The notes under the pieces: model-generated
The model's input: the letters and a program-made list of their open reading frames with translations, nothing else
Told to the model about the DNA's origin: nothing
Database searches by the model: none
Source of the DNA: Pseudomonas sp. IPO3778
Lineage (GTDB): Bacteria; Pseudomonadota; Gammaproteobacteria; Pseudomonadales; Pseudomonadaceae
NCBI RefSeq assembly: GCF_013386825.1
Contig: NZ_JACARC010000022.1
Location: 1 to 41,906 of the forward strand
Direction of reading: 5' to 3'
DNA length: 41,906 bases
Translations under genes and position numbers: made by a program
Shown: positions 26,048 to 35,055 of the stretch, in pieces
How the letters are laid out: each line of letters begins with the position of its first letter
Numbering within the stretch: the first letter of the stretch is position 1

Positions 26048-26974
26048 ATGATCGAGATAACGAGCCTGGCAAAAAACATGGGCGGAAAAAGCATTATTCA
26101 TGACTTCTCATTCAGCGCCCAACCTCAGGAATGTCTGGGGTTATTTGGAAACGACGGGGCGGGTAAAACAACTATTATCAAAATGCTATCAGGCTCAATG
26201 ACACCGTCTTCAGGCCATATAAAAATATTCGGTAACGATATAGCCCTCAATGCACGCCAGGCCAAGAACGTTACTGGCTATCAACCCGAACTTCCCTTGA
26301 GCCATAGTGCAATGAGCGTAAAGGGTTTTCTTGGTTTTATAGCTGATATACGCGGATTCCACGGCGCAGATAAACGCAAGATGATTGACCGGGCCATCGC
26401 ACGACTGGAGCTTTGGCGGATACTCAAATGCCCGATCGAAGCCCTCCCGACCGGTTTGAAACGCAAAGTTGCCATCGCTCAGGCAATCCTGCATGACCCG
26501 GCCGTGCTGCTGCTGGATGAGCCCACGGATGGTCTGAACGCCGACCAAAAACACAAAATCAGAATGCTCATCAAGTCGCTGAACGACGAAATGACGATCA
26601 TTGTCGCGTCCCGTACGCCTGAAGAACTGACCAGCATCTGTAGCCGCGCCCTGGTCATCGCCGAGGGTCGATTGGTCGCAGATACTTCCATGCCCGAACT
26701 GCAGCGCAGCTCCCGTCATTACCAGGCAGTCACCCTTGCAGCGGACACGCCGCTGGACTTGCTGGCCCTGGCCGTGTTGCCGGGGGTCGCCGGTATAGAG
26801 GAAGACCGCGAGACGCCCGGTACGGTGACCGTACTCGCCATGCCGGGACAAACCATTTACCCCCACATCAATGCACTGATCACCCACCGCCACTGGAAAA
26901 TCAATGCCCTGAACCTGGACCCCGGGCGTGTGGATGACGTTATCCACCACATGAGCCAGGAGGCATCGAATTGA
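26048..26974 (+). CDS. ABC transporter ATPase, GldA-like, with atypical motifs
   Basis: A 308-residue ABC ATPase. Walker A is GNDGAGKTT (34-42), the Q-loop is GYQPELPLSH (Q79), and Walker B is VLLLDEPTDGL with D157 and E158. The signature is LPTGLKRKVAIAQA, a poor LSGGQ, and the switch region reads IVASRTPEEL with arginine 189 where histidine is expected. The C-terminal 100 residues (YQAVTLAADTPLDLLALAVLPGV) form the extra domain common in GldA/CcmA-type ATPases. It should drive the permease encoded next, whose TTG start overlaps its TGA by four bases. The ribosome site is weak. Codon use in the first half is more AT-rich than in neighbouring core genes. Confidence 0.9.
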   Translation: MIEITSLAKNMGGKSIIHDFSFSAQPQECLGLFGNDGAGKTTIIKMLSGSMTPSSGHIKIFGNDIALNARQAKNVTGYQPELPLSHSAMSVKGFLGFIADIRGFHGADKRKMIDRAIARLELWRILKCPIEALPTGLKRKVAIAQAILHDPAVLLLDEPTDGLNADQKHKIRMLIKSLNDEMTIIVASRTPEELTSICSRALVIAEGRLVADTSMPELQRSSRHYQAVTLAADTPLDLLALAVLPGVAGIEEDRETPGTVTVLAMPGQTIYPHINALITHRHWKINALNLDPGRVDDVIHHMSQEASN

Positions 26975-27696
26975 AACTTTTACCGGTGATATTCAAGCGT
27001 CAACTTGTCAGCTACTTCTCGGCCCCCGCCACTTACCTGAGTACCGCAGTGTTCCTGACAGCCGCCACCGCCTGTGGCTTCCATACAAGCCAGTTACTGG
27101 AGCAAAACAGCGTTGACTTACACGGTTTTTTCCAACTGCATCCGTGGATGTATTTACTGCTGACGCCTGTTCTTTCCACACAATTATGGGCGGACGAACA
27201 CAAGGCAGGTGCGATGGACTTTCTAAAAACCTTGCCGATCACGTGTTTCGAAATGGTTGTCGGAAAATTTCTGGCCGCCTGGGTTGTTTCGGGAATGGCG
27301 TTGCTATTGACCTTTCCTCTGGTCATCACCGTCAATTATTTGGGAAATCCGGACAATACAGTCATTGCGTCCCAATACCTGGCAAGTTGGCTATTGGCCG
27401 GAAGCTATCTGTCGGCGGGCTGCTTTATTTGCACGTTGGCACGTCACCGCGCCGTCATATTTACAGTAACACTGTGCTTGCTCCTGGCCGTCAGCGGGCT
27501 GTCATCCATCCTGGATGCCATTGAACATCAGGCACCGATCTGGCTCATTGACCGTATTATTTCCCTGAGTCCATCAACGCGCTTTGATGCCATTGACCAA
27601 GGTGTCCTGGCTCTTCAAGACAGTTTGTATTTCATCAGCATGATCGTTGCCTTTCTGGCCGCGACGACCATTGCCCTGAATATTAGAAACGGTTGA
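26971..27696 (+). CDS. ABC-2 type permease, GldF-like
   Basis: A 241-residue integral membrane protein with about six hydrophobic segments (near residues 18-38, 56-70, 98-125, 138-155, 160-180 and 215-236). The motif WADEHKAGAMDFLKTLPITCFEMVVGKFLAAW after the second segment is the elbow region of ABC-2 permeases such as GldF and NosY. Translation starts at TTG (26971), with AGGAGG at proper spacing; the start overlaps the ATPase stop (TTGA). It forms the channel part of the transporter and probably pairs with a second copy of itself. The GldG-family gene follows after 15 bases. Cargo unknown. Confidence 0.88.
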   Translation: MKLLPVIFKRQLVSYFSAPATYLSTAVFLTAATACGFHTSQLLEQNSVDLHGFFQLHPWMYLLLTPVLSTQLWADEHKAGAMDFLKTLPITCFEMVVGKFLAAWVVSGMALLLTFPLVITVNYLGNPDNTVIASQYLASWLLAGSYLSAGCFICTLARHRAVIFTVTLCLLLAVSGLSSILDAIEHQAPIWLIDRIISLSPSTRFDAIDQGVLALQDSLYFISMIVAFLAATTIALNIRNG

Positions 27697-27711
27697 GAGG
27701 GGCACATCACG

Positions 27712-29517
27712 ATGAGAAAGCCACTAAGCGCCAGCATCACCCTTATCATCCTACTGCTGCTCTTTCTCGCCTTTAACCTGGTATGGGCACTGAAGCTTCC
27801 GAACATACGACTAGACTTTTCAGAACAGAAAGTCCACACACTCTCTGCGCCTGTACAGACACTACTCGCCTCACTTGAGCGGCCGGTCGATCTGTACTTT
27901 TTCAACTCAAGCAAGCATCCGAAAAAGACCCGTACCCTGGAAAGCTACGGTAAACGCGTGACGTTGTTGCTCAAGGAGTATGAAAAAGCGGCAAAGGGCA
28001 AAATCAACCTGCACTTCATCGACCCCACACCTTTTTCAGAAGACGAGTACAAAGCCCGGCTGTTGGGGCTTGACGATCAACAAGGGTTCTTCGGCCTGGT
28101 CGGTACCAGTATGGGCCATGGCCCCCACAGCATCGAGTCATTCAGCCCGGACCGGGAGTCGCTGCTGGAATATGAAATCAGCCACCTTATCCACAAGGTG
28201 ATCCATCCAGAGCAGCCCGTCATAGGCCTGATATCCGGCCTGCCATTGGAGGGTGAATGGGATGAGCGCAATGGCATGAGCACATCGCCATGGCAGTTAG
28301 GGAAGGAGATCCGCCGCCAATTCAACCTCGTAAGCCTGCAGCCAGGCATTACGCAAATTCCGGAACACATCAAAACCCTGATGGTGGTTCATCCCGGGAG
28401 ACTGCCCGATCAGACCCTTTACGCGATCGATCAATTTGTATTGGGCGCAGGCAAACTGCTGATGTTTATCGACCCGCTTGCCGGGCTGGTGACCAGCGCC
28501 GCACCACCGGAAAACGCCGGGCAGAACGCATTGCTTGCCGCCTGGGGCATCCAGATGCCTGCAAATAAAATAATAGCCGATCACGACTATGCCACCTCGG
28601 TGATCATGACCTCAGGCCAGCCACCTGTGCGCCATCCTGCTGCGTTGACCTTGCCCCGCCAGGCAATGGCGCAGGATGACATCAGCACCTGGAAACTGCG
28701 CAGCGTCAATGTCCTGAGCAGTGGCGGGCTGACGCCCGTCAAGAAAAGCCGCATGACCTTCACCCCACTGCTCCAAAGCTCGGGGCGCGCCGCCCTGTTT
28801 GATGCTGAACGCTTCGCCCTGCCCGCGCAGTTCGACGTGCTGATCGAGGAAGCAGCCACTCGCGGTCAGCCACAGGTGATCGCCGCCCGCGTCGAGGGGC
28901 CCGCCTATTCCGCCTTTCCCGACGGGCTCGATGGGCGTGAAGCCCACGTGCAAAAGTCTGCGTACATCCATGTCGTGGTGGTCGCCGACACCGACCTGAT
29001 CAGCGATCGTGTGGCTGGCATGCTTCAAAATGTGAGTACGACGGGCGGAGCGGCGTCAGATAACGCAATGTTTGTCTTGAACACCCTGGATAACCTGGCG
29101 GCGCCCGATGGGCTGATGGACGTTCGCCCTCGCGCAGGCGGCGGTCGAACACTGCAGGTGCTGAAGGCGATGCGCGAAGACGCCGCGCAGGCCTACCGGG
29201 AAAAGTCCGCAGAACGGGTGCAGCGTCTGGAACAAACAGAAAAGGAATGGCAATTGCTGAACCCGAAGACCCTTTCGCCAGGGCCCCAGTCGGTAACGCC
29301 CAGCGCCTTGCTGCAAGCGCTTAACAAGGAGCGTTTGCGGGTGCCCATGGAAATTCACGCGCTGAAGGTTCAGTCATACGCCGAGGTTCATGCCCTGGAG
29401 CGCAAGATAAAGTTACTCAATATCCTGCCCATACCGTTGATACTGTGCGTGATTGCGTGGGGTGTTTTCCTGGCGCGTCGCAGCCGCCGGCACCTGCCTT
29501 CAACGGCCTTTTACTGA
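27712..29517 (+). CDS. GldG-family auxiliary protein of the ABC transporter
   Basis: A 601-residue membrane-anchored protein. An N-terminal transmembrane helix (about 9-27) is followed by the family opening LDFSEQKVHTLSAPVQTLLASLERPVDLYFF and KRVTLLLKEYEKAAKGKINLHFIDPTPFSEDE, then a ThuA/glutamine-amidotransferase-like region (ISGLPLEGEW; IKTLMVVHPGRLPDQTLYAIDQFVLGAGKLLMFIDP). A helical stretch (about 480-570) leads to a second membrane helix at about 569-588 with a short basic tail. The bulk should be periplasmic. In Flavobacterium, GldA, GldF and GldG are needed for gliding; proteobacterial homologues are uncharacterised. GAGAGGGG precedes the ATG. No DUF4340 gene, which often follows in such operons, is present. 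Confidence 0.87.
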   Translation: MRKPLSASITLIILLLLFLAFNLVWALKLPNIRLDFSEQKVHTLSAPVQTLLASLERPVDLYFFNSSKHPKKTRTLESYGKRVTLLLKEYEKAAKGKINLHFIDPTPFSEDEYKARLLGLDDQQGFFGLVGTSMGHGPHSIESFSPDRESLLEYEISHLIHKVIHPEQPVIGLISGLPLEGEWDERNGMSTSPWQLGKEIRRQFNLVSLQPGITQIPEHIKTLMVVHPGRLPDQTLYAIDQFVLGAGKLLMFIDPLAGLVTSAAPPENAGQNALLAAWGIQMPANKIIADHDYATSVIMTSGQPPVRHPAALTLPRQAMAQDDISTWKLRSVNVLSSGGLTPVKKSRMTFTPLLQSSGRAALFDAERFALPAQFDVLIEEAATRGQPQVIAARVEGPAYSAFPDGLDGREAHVQKSAYIHVVVVADTDLISDRVAGMLQNVSTTGGAASDNAMFVLNTLDNLAAPDGLMDVRPRAGGGRTLQVLKAMREDAAQAYREKSAERVQRLEQTEKEWQLLNPKTLSPGPQSVTPSALLQALNKERLRVPMEIHALKVQSYAEVHALERKIKLLNILPIPLILCVIAWGVFLARRSRRHLPSTAFY

Positions 29518-29521
29518 GGGT

Positions 29522-29830
29522 TCAACGCCGAGCAATCAGCCCTTGTCGGGCAATACGGGTCAACTGGCGTATCACTTCCTCCGCGTCGCTGGCACTGGGC
29601 GCTTGAATAACGGCCAGGTCAAAGCTGTTGGACGCAAACCGCGCGAGGGAGTCGCCGTCTTCGACAAACTGGATCAGGAAGGCCGAAGGCCGCCCCGTGC
29701 GGCGCGGCCAGCCGTCCAGATAACGCAGCAGCGTCGGCTGGTGCTTGCCGCCCAGGAGGATTTTCGGATTGCGTTGGGTGAGGTCCGCGGTGATCGGGGC
29801 CAGGCGTATGAGGGGGCGTAGTGCATTCAT
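29522..29830 (-). CDS. Small conserved hypothetical protein
   Basis: A 102-residue protein, MNALRPLIRLAPITADLTQRNPKILLGG onward, that I recognise only as a conserved pseudomonad hypothetical. It lacks a signal peptide and membrane segments. GGKHQPTLLRYLDGWPRRTG and FLIQFVEDGDSLARFASNSFDLAVIQAPSASDAEEVIRQLTRIARQG look like a small alpha/beta fold. It is convergent with the GldG-family gene, with four bases between the stops. About 120 bases upstream is a possible 13-codon leader ORF. The ATG at 29830 is chosen from a longer reading to 29851. Confidence 0.72.
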   Translation of the reverse strand: MNALRPLIRLAPITADLTQRNPKILLGGKHQPTLLRYLDGWPRRTGRPSAFLIQFVEDGDSLARFASNSFDLAVIQAPSASDAEEVIRQLTRIARQGLIARR

Positions 29831-29948
29831 CGTGTCGTGTCTCTGCCTCAAAAGTCTGCGGGCAGGTGAGAGGCAACACCGAACCAGCGCTTTAGCGGAA
29901 TTTCGAAGCCCGGCGCTTGGCCCTGGTTTCTGTCGGGACTGTGGTCAG

Positions 29949-29990
29949 TCACCGGTGGCGCCCCGCAATTAGCTGTTTAAATCGGCGCAT
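29949..29990 (-). CDS. Possible 13-residue leader peptide
   Basis: An ORF encoding MRRFKQLIAGRHR, with CTAGGA about eight to ten bases before its ATG. It ends 118 bases before the small hypothetical gene on the same strand. Just after the stop is a hairpin GACTG-ACCA-CAGTC, and GCGCC at its start can pair with GGCGC near its end. The arrangement resembles a translated leader, but a chance ORF cannot be excluded. Confidence 0.35.
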   Translation of the reverse strand: MRRFKQLIAGRHR

Positions 29991-30043
29991 GGGCAACATC
30001 CTAGAGAAGCCTGTGGGGCGGTGTCAAGAATCCCGGGCAACGA

Positions 30044-30068
30044 AAAGGCCCGCACGGGGCGGGCCTTT
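30044..30068 (-). terminator. Terminator of the DoxX gene
   Basis: A 10-base stem AAAGGCCCGC / GCGGGCCTTT (30044-30053, 30059-30068). On the minus strand it ends in TTTT and lies about 20 bases after the DoxX stop. Confidence 0.85.
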
Positions 30069-30086
30069 AAAGCAGATTTCGCGGTA

Positions 30087-30521
30087 TCAGTGAGTGATGG
30101 CGCGGTCGGCAGACAACTTGCCAGCCCCTTCCAGCAACACCGCCAGCGTACCGCCCAGCAACGCCAGGGCGAACTCGTAACCGTTGTTGGCCATGAACAA
30201 GCCGTTATGGATATGCACCGAGAAAATCGCCACCAGGGAAATGATCGACAAGCCCAATGCCGCAGGCCGTGCCAACAACCCAATGATCAGCGCGAGCCCG
30301 GCAAAGAACTCGGTACCACCGGACAACACAGCCATCAAGGTACCCGGCGCCAGACCGATACTTTCCATCCACTGGGCCGTGCCCGCCAGGCCGCCGCCGC
30401 CAAACCAGCCAAAGAGCTTTTGCGAGCCGTGGGCGGCGAAGATGATCCCGACAAAAATGCGCAGAACCGTCAGGCCATAGCCGGCGCGGGTGGAGAGGAT
30501 GCGGGTGATCAATGGGCTCAT
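30087..30521 (-). CDS. DoxX-family membrane protein
   Basis: A 144-residue protein with four hydrophobic helices (about 14-33, 52-68, 73-95 and 103-135). The DoxX signature includes LTVLRIFVGIIFAAHGSQKLFGWFGGGGLAGTAQWMESIG and GGTEFFAGLALIIGLLARPAALGL. DoxX/DoxD-type proteins are inner membrane proteins linked in some species to quinone or thiol redox; their function in pseudomonads is unclear. The ATG at 30521 has AAGGA eight bases upstream. The promoter region (30522-30624) also holds the terminator of the lytic transglycosylase gene on the same strand. Confidence 0.88.
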   Translation of the reverse strand: MSPLITRILSTRAGYGLTVLRIFVGIIFAAHGSQKLFGWFGGGGLAGTAQWMESIGLAPGTLMAVLSGGTEFFAGLALIIGLLARPAALGLSIISLVAIFSVHIHNGLFMANNGYEFALALLGGTLAVLLEGAGKLSADRAITH

Positions 30522-30583
30522 GCTGATAATCCTTTTCAAGGTAGGGGTTGGTTGGCCGCTATATTAATCAGTTTAAGCAATGA

Positions 30584-30603
30584 TAAAAGCCGATAAAACG
30601 GCT
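30584..30603 (-). terminator. Terminator of the MltF-like gene
   Basis: On the minus strand, AGCCG-TTTTAT-CGGCT (30603-30588) is followed by a T run. It lies about 20 bases after the lytic transglycosylase stop. The stem is short, so strength is uncertain. Confidence 0.6.
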
Positions 30604-30624
30604 AAAAACAATCGAATTAATTGA

Positions 30625-32046
30625 TTATTTCCGTGAGGCAACTCGCGGCGCTGCCGGCTCCAACGACTCCCGTTCCCGATCAAACGCCAAGTAGTATTTG
30701 TTCACGCTATTAACATAGCTGACACCACTCATTCCCACCTGCTCCATGGCAATGCGCTCGACCTGGAAAAACCATTGGTTGGGGTTCAGCCCCCGGCGCC
30801 GCGCTTCGGCACGCATTCCCTGGACCCGCTCCGGCCCCATGTTGTAGGCCGCCAGTACAAACGCCATGCGCTCGCGCTCGTTGAGCTTGGGGCTTGAGAA
30901 AAACTTGCGCCGGATCATCGCCAGGTAACGCGCGCCCGCCTGCACATTGCTATCCAGGCTTTCGATGTTATTGACCCCAACCCGCTGGGCCGCCGACGGC
31001 GTGATCTGCATCAGCCCGGTGGGCCCGCCGCTGCTCCGAGCACCGGGGTCGAAGGCCGACTCCTTGAACGCCAGCGCGGCCAGGTTCAGCCAGTCCATGC
31101 CTTGCTCACGGGCATGCTTTTGCAGCACCGGCCGCAGTTTTTCCAGGCGCTGGCGGTCGGCCCGGGCCAGTGGATAACGCACTTGATACAGGCGGCGGTA
31201 GATGCGCTGGAACGCCACATCCTGGTCGGACGGCGTGTGGTAGGTCTTGAGGAAACGATCAATGCTGGCTCGCAGCATCGAGGCATCCTGGCGCACGAAC
31301 CAGTACTCTTCGCCCGGCTCGCTGATGGTCACTTGCCGGTCAAAGCGCAGCTTGGGCAGGATCTTCGCCCAGCGCTCGGCGATCGGCCGCTCGACAATCG
31401 TCAGGTGGAAAATCCCGGCCTGGACCATCTCCAGCACGTCCTCCACCGCCAGGCTGGGGTCCACCCATTCCACCTTCACCGGCGGCAACTTGTGCAGCGC
31501 CAGCTTTTGGTTGACCTGATTGATCGCATCCGACGCGGCGCTGCCGGTGGTCAGCGCCAGGGTACGCCCAGACAGCTGCTCCAGCTTGGTAAACCGCCGC
31601 TCGCCTTTGAGCCCCACCAGCCATAACGGCACGTCGCTGGCAATCGGGTCGCTGGTGGCAATCTTGTGGGCGGCTTTCACGTCCATCAATTCGCCGGGAG
31701 CCACCAGGTCACCCTCGCCACGGGCCAACGCGCCGATCAGTTGATCCTTGGCCTTGGGGATGATCTTGAGGTTGATCTCCTGACCGTCACGGGCATGGCC
31801 GTTGAGGTATTGCTCGAAAGCGCGCAGGCGATGGTATTCAACGCCGATGGCCTGCCCCTGGACTTCGCCGGAACTGTTTCGGCTCTGGTTGACCAACACC
31901 CGCAAGGTGCGGCTGCTGCGGATCTCCGCGAGGTCGCGGACCTTGCCCGGCTTGGTCACTTCCAGCGGCCCGTCCAGACGCGCAACCGCCGACATGGGCA
32001 GCAGTAACGTCAGGCACAACATAAGCAACGCCGAGGGTCGGATCAT
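30625..32046 (-). CDS. MltF-type membrane-bound lytic transglycosylase
   Basis: A 473-residue cell-wall enzyme that cleaves the MurNAc-GlcNAc bond to 1,6-anhydro products. The N terminus is a signal peptide (LLMLCLTLLLPMSAVA, cut near 22). Residues about 45-270 form a solute-binding (SBP_bac_3-like) regulatory domain, and about 305-430 the SLT catalytic domain, with the general acid E329 in AFKESAFDPGARSSGGPTGLMQITP and the late AYNMGPERV motif. The architecture is that of MltF; P. aeruginosa has MltF and a second copy, MltF2 (PA2865 from memory), and gene order here suggests MltF2. The ATG at 32046 with CGGAGAG is preferred to longer readings. Confidence 0.92.
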   Translation of the reverse strand: MIRPSALLMLCLTLLLPMSAVARLDGPLEVTKPGKVRDLAEIRSSRTLRVLVNQSRNSSGEVQGQAIGVEYHRLRAFEQYLNGHARDGQEINLKIIPKAKDQLIGALARGEGDLVAPGELMDVKAAHKIATSDPIASDVPLWLVGLKGERRFTKLEQLSGRTLALTTGSAASDAINQVNQKLALHKLPPVKVEWVDPSLAVEDVLEMVQAGIFHLTIVERPIAERWAKILPKLRFDRQVTISEPGEEYWFVRQDASMLRASIDRFLKTYHTPSDQDVAFQRIYRRLYQVRYPLARADRQRLEKLRPVLQKHAREQGMDWLNLAALAFKESAFDPGARSSGGPTGLMQITPSAAQRVGVNNIESLDSNVQAGARYLAMIRRKFFSSPKLNERERMAFVLAAYNMGPERVQGMRAEARRRGLNPNQWFFQVERIAMEQVGMSGVSYVNSVNKYYLAFDRERESLEPAAPRVASRK

Positions 32047-32284
32047 CCGCTCTCCGGAAGAAAGAATACTGCCCATTGCTTCGCGAAAAACGAGGCGTTG
32101 GGGGACAGAAACAGAGCGCCATGAGCGCAGGCTTTGGGCGCAAGGGTGGCACGGCAGATGGTTACAAACCAAACACGGTGTTACTTGCGACTTTCAAAGA
32201 CAGCTTTAACTCGTTGTAGTTCTTGGCTTTTCTTATAAATCTACAGCTCTGATATGCTTTCCGACCGCAGGCGGAGGTAGCACC

Positions 32285-33091
32285 ATGCAACTCATTGATA
32301 TCGGCGTCAACCTGACCAACCCAAGTTTCGACGAAAAGCACCAGGCCGTTCTCGACCGTGCCTACGCCGCCGGGGTGAGCCAATTGGTGCTCACCGGTAC
32401 CAGTGTCGACGGCAGCGAACAGGCCCTGGAGCTGTGCCAGCAACTGGACGAAAGCGGCCAGCGGTTGTTTGCCACCGCGGGCATCCACCCTCATTCCGCC
32501 AGTGACTGGAACGCCGAAAGCGCCAGGCGCCTGCGCGGTTTGCTCAAAGAAAGCCGTGTACGTGCGGTGGGTGAATGCGGGCTGGATTTCAATCGGGATT
32601 TCTCGCCACGTCCCCAGCAGGAAAAAGTCCTCGAAGAGCACCTGGCCCTGGCCGTGGAGTTGAAACTCCCGGTATTCCTCCACGAACGCGACGCCAACCA
32701 GCGCCTGCTGGACATCCTGCGGGACTACCGCGATCACCTGTCAGCCGCGGTGGTGCACTGCTTTACCGGCGAGCAGCGTGCGCTGTTCAGCTACCTCGAC
32801 CTGGACCTGCATATCGGCATCACCGGCTGGATCTGCGACGAACGCCGTGGGACGCACCTGCACCCGCTGGTCAGGGAGATTCCCCGAGGCCGCCTGATGC
32901 TGGAAAGCGATGCGCCCTACCTGTTGCCACGGACCCTGCGGCCCAAACCGAAAAACGGTCGCAACGAGCCCGCCTATCTGCCGGAAGTACTGCGGGAAGT
33001 TGCCCTGCACCGTGAAGAAACCGTGGAAGACCTGGCACAACACAGCACCGCCTGCGCCCGCGCATTTTTTGGATTGCCTGTGCCGGATTGA
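32285..33091 (+). CDS. tatD: TatD-family metal-dependent DNase
   Basis: A 268-residue TIM-barrel hydrolase; E. coli TatD is a 3'-5' DNA exonuclease implicated in DNA repair. The N terminus [15 protein letters not shown] is TatD proper (not YcfH or YjjV). The metal-binding motifs are present: [31 protein letters not shown] and ESDAPYL. GGAGGT lies seven bases before the ATG. It is divergent from the lytic transglycosylase gene (238-base gap) and ends 96 bases before the chemotaxis receptor gene. Confidence 0.94.
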   Translation: MQLIDIGVNLTNPSFDEKHQAVLDRAYAAGVSQLVLTGTSVDGSEQALELCQQLDESGQRLFATAGIHPHSASDWNAESARRLRGLLKESRVRAVGECGLDFNRDFSPRPQQEKVLEEHLALAVELKLPVFLHERDANQRLLDILRDYRDHLSAAVVHCFTGEQRALFSYLDLDLHIGITGWICDERRGTHLHPLVREIPRGRLMLESDAPYLLPRTLRPKPKNGRNEPAYLPEVLREVALHREETVEDLAQHSTACARAFFGLPVPD

Positions 33092-33187
33092 CGCGGGGCA
33101 TTGACCCATATCAAAACCTGTTGACTCGATAGCGGCACAATAATGGCACCTTGCCAATGCTGTTTCCGCTATCAGAGAAAACCTTCC

Positions 33188-34669
33188 ATGGGTGCCTGGC
33201 TTAGCAACATCTCGCTGAAGTACAAATTCTGGGCCGTCAACGCGGTCGCCTTCATCACCACCTTGCTGCTGGTGTTGTACGCCGTGCAACTGGAACAACA
33301 GGCCCGCAGCCAGGCTGCCCAGGCTTCGGCGCAAGCCCAGGGGCGCCTGCTCAAGGCCTGGCCCACCGACCAGCCCCTGCCCAAGGGCGAGCACTGGCTG
33401 ACGTTTGCCAAGGGCAAAATCCCACAACTGGGCGACCAGGATCTTTCAGCCCTGGCCACCGCCCACGGTTGGGTGGATTTCAATCACCTGCCGCTGTTCG
33501 GCGACAACCCGCTGATGGGCGCCGATGTGGTCGCCCGCGCCGACGGCCAGCAGGTAGCGGTGCTGGCCTATGGGCCCAGCTTGAGCCAAGTGTTCGAAGA
33601 GCGTTTCGCCAACTATGCGGTGGCGGTCATGATTCTGATGCTGGCCATGCTCGGCGCCTCACAATTGCTGATCCGCTTTCTGCTGAGCCAGCTCAACACC
33701 TTGAAAGACGTGATGCTGCATGTGGAGAAAACCGGCGACCTCTCGGCCCGCGTGCCCTTGGCCTGCAAAGACGAAGTAGGCCAGATGGCCACGGCCTTCA
33801 ACGCGATGCAGGCGGGCTATCAGCGTGTGGTCAACACCGTCGCGCGCACTGCCAGGCAGTTGGACGACGGCGCCGCACGCCTGGCCAGCAGCATGAACGA
33901 GGTGCAACACGGCATGCTGGGCCAGCAAAGCGAAACCGACCAGGCAGCCACCGCGATCAACGAGATGACCGCCACGGTCTACCACATCGCCCAGCACGCC
34001 GGGGCCACCCGCGACCTGTCCCAGACCGCCGACACCCTCGCCGGCAGCGGCCAGGAAGTGGTCAGCCGGGTGCAACGCTCGATTGCCGGGCTGTCCACCG
34101 GTGTGCAGCAAACCGCCGAAATGATCCAGAAGCTGGCCGAGGACAGCCAGAAAATCAACAGCGTGGTCGGGGTGATTCACAGCATCGCCGAACAGACCAA
34201 CCTGTTGGCCCTCAACGCCGCCATCGAAGCCGCCCGTGCCGGCGAAATGGGCCGGGGTTTTGCCGTGGTCGCCGACGAAGTGCGCAACCTGGCCAAACGG
34301 GTACAAAGCTCCACCGATGAAATCACCCGCATGGTGTCCGCCCTGCAAGCCGGCACCCGGGACGCGGTGGACTTTATGCAAGAAAGCTCGTTCAAGGCCG
34401 ACGACTGTGTGCAACAGGCTCAAGAGGCCGGGATTGCCCTCGCCGAAATCACCGGCGCCGTGGCGCAGATGCGCGAGAGCAACACGCAGATCGCCGTGGC
34501 CGCAGAACAGCAAAGCCATGTGGCCGAGGAAATGAATCGGGCAGTGGTGAGCATTCGCGACGTCACCGAGAACACCGTGCAACAGACCGTGGATTCAGCC
34601 ACCACCAGCAATGAGCTGGCAACCTTGGCCGGCGAACTGAGCAAGGCCATCGGACAGTTGAAGCTGTAA
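33188..34669 (+). CDS. Methyl-accepting chemotaxis protein
   Basis: A 493-residue transmembrane chemoreceptor. TM1 is about residues 13-33, the periplasmic sensor about 35-142 is small and of no type I can name (contains [26 protein letters not shown]), TM2 is about 143-165, and a HAMP domain follows (about 166-218). The cytoplasmic signalling hairpin has the conserved tip [19 protein letters not shown] followed by [17 protein letters not shown]. There is no C-terminal CheR-binding pentapeptide. The ATG at 33188 ([10 protein letters not shown]) places TM1 at the N terminus. Ligand unknown. Order after tatD matches PA2866-PA2867 of P. aeruginosa, from memory. Confidence 0.92.
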   Translation: MGAWLSNISLKYKFWAVNAVAFITTLLLVLYAVQLEQQARSQAAQASAQAQGRLLKAWPTDQPLPKGEHWLTFAKGKIPQLGDQDLSALATAHGWVDFNHLPLFGDNPLMGADVVARADGQQVAVLAYGPSLSQVFEERFANYAVAVMILMLAMLGASQLLIRFLLSQLNTLKDVMLHVEKTGDLSARVPLACKDEVGQMATAFNAMQAGYQRVVNTVARTARQLDDGAARLASSMNEVQHGMLGQQSETDQAATAINEMTATVYHIAQHAGATRDLSQTADTLAGSGQEVVSRVQRSIAGLSTGVQQTAEMIQKLAEDSQKINSVVGVIHSIAEQTNLLALNAAIEAARAGEMGRGFAVVADEVRNLAKRVQSSTDEITRMVSALQAGTRDAVDFMQESSFKADDCVQQAQEAGIALAEITGAVAQMRESNTQIAVAAEQQSHVAEEMNRAVVSIRDVTENTVQQTVDSATTSNELATLAGELSKAIGQLKL

Positions 34670-34778
34670 AACCCTGAAGGGATGGCTATGACGTCCATAG
34701 TCATCCTTGATTCGCCGCCCCGCCCTGCCCGGCCTACACTCTGTTCAAGATGTTTCAACGGACAGAGGAATCACGATC

Positions 34779-35051
34779 ATGGGCAAACGTCATCCGAATC
34801 TCCCCGCCTGGCAATGGCGCAACCACCCGCAAAACCCACAGCATGCGACCAATCACGTGTTGCAACTGCTTGCGCTGCCACTGATGGTGATCGGTTTTCT
34901 GTTGATGGTGTCCGGAGTGTTCAGCGAGAACATGTCGAGTGTGGCCATCGGGGTTGTCGGCATTCTGGCCGCATTGGCCCTGCAGCATCACGGTCGCCGC
35001 CTGGAGGCACACGCCAGCGACACCTCCAGTGACCAACACCTGTTGGTCTAA
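34779..35051 (+). CDS. Small two-span membrane protein, possibly Mpo1-like
   Basis: A 90-residue protein with two hydrophobic segments (about 28-49 and 54-69) after a polar N terminus, RHPNLPAWQWRNHPQNPQHATNHVLQLLALPLM. The N-terminal HPQNPQHATNHVLQLLALPL loosely resembles the histidine-containing start of DUF962/Mpo1 proteins, so an Mpo1-like name is possible, but the protein is short. AGAGGAA precedes the ATG. It is convergent with the thioesterase gene, with four bases between them. Confidence 0.7.
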   Translation: MGKRHPNLPAWQWRNHPQNPQHATNHVLQLLALPLMVIGFLLMVSGVFSENMSSVAIGVVGILAALALQHHGRRLEAHASDTSSDQHLLV

Positions 35052-35055
35052 GGGT

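Noticed and set aside
33659..34582. A 307-codon open frame antisense to the chemotaxis receptor gene
   Set aside because: It is the shadow of the helical signalling domain; the composition (Gly, His, Leu, Val) is that of a reverse frame.
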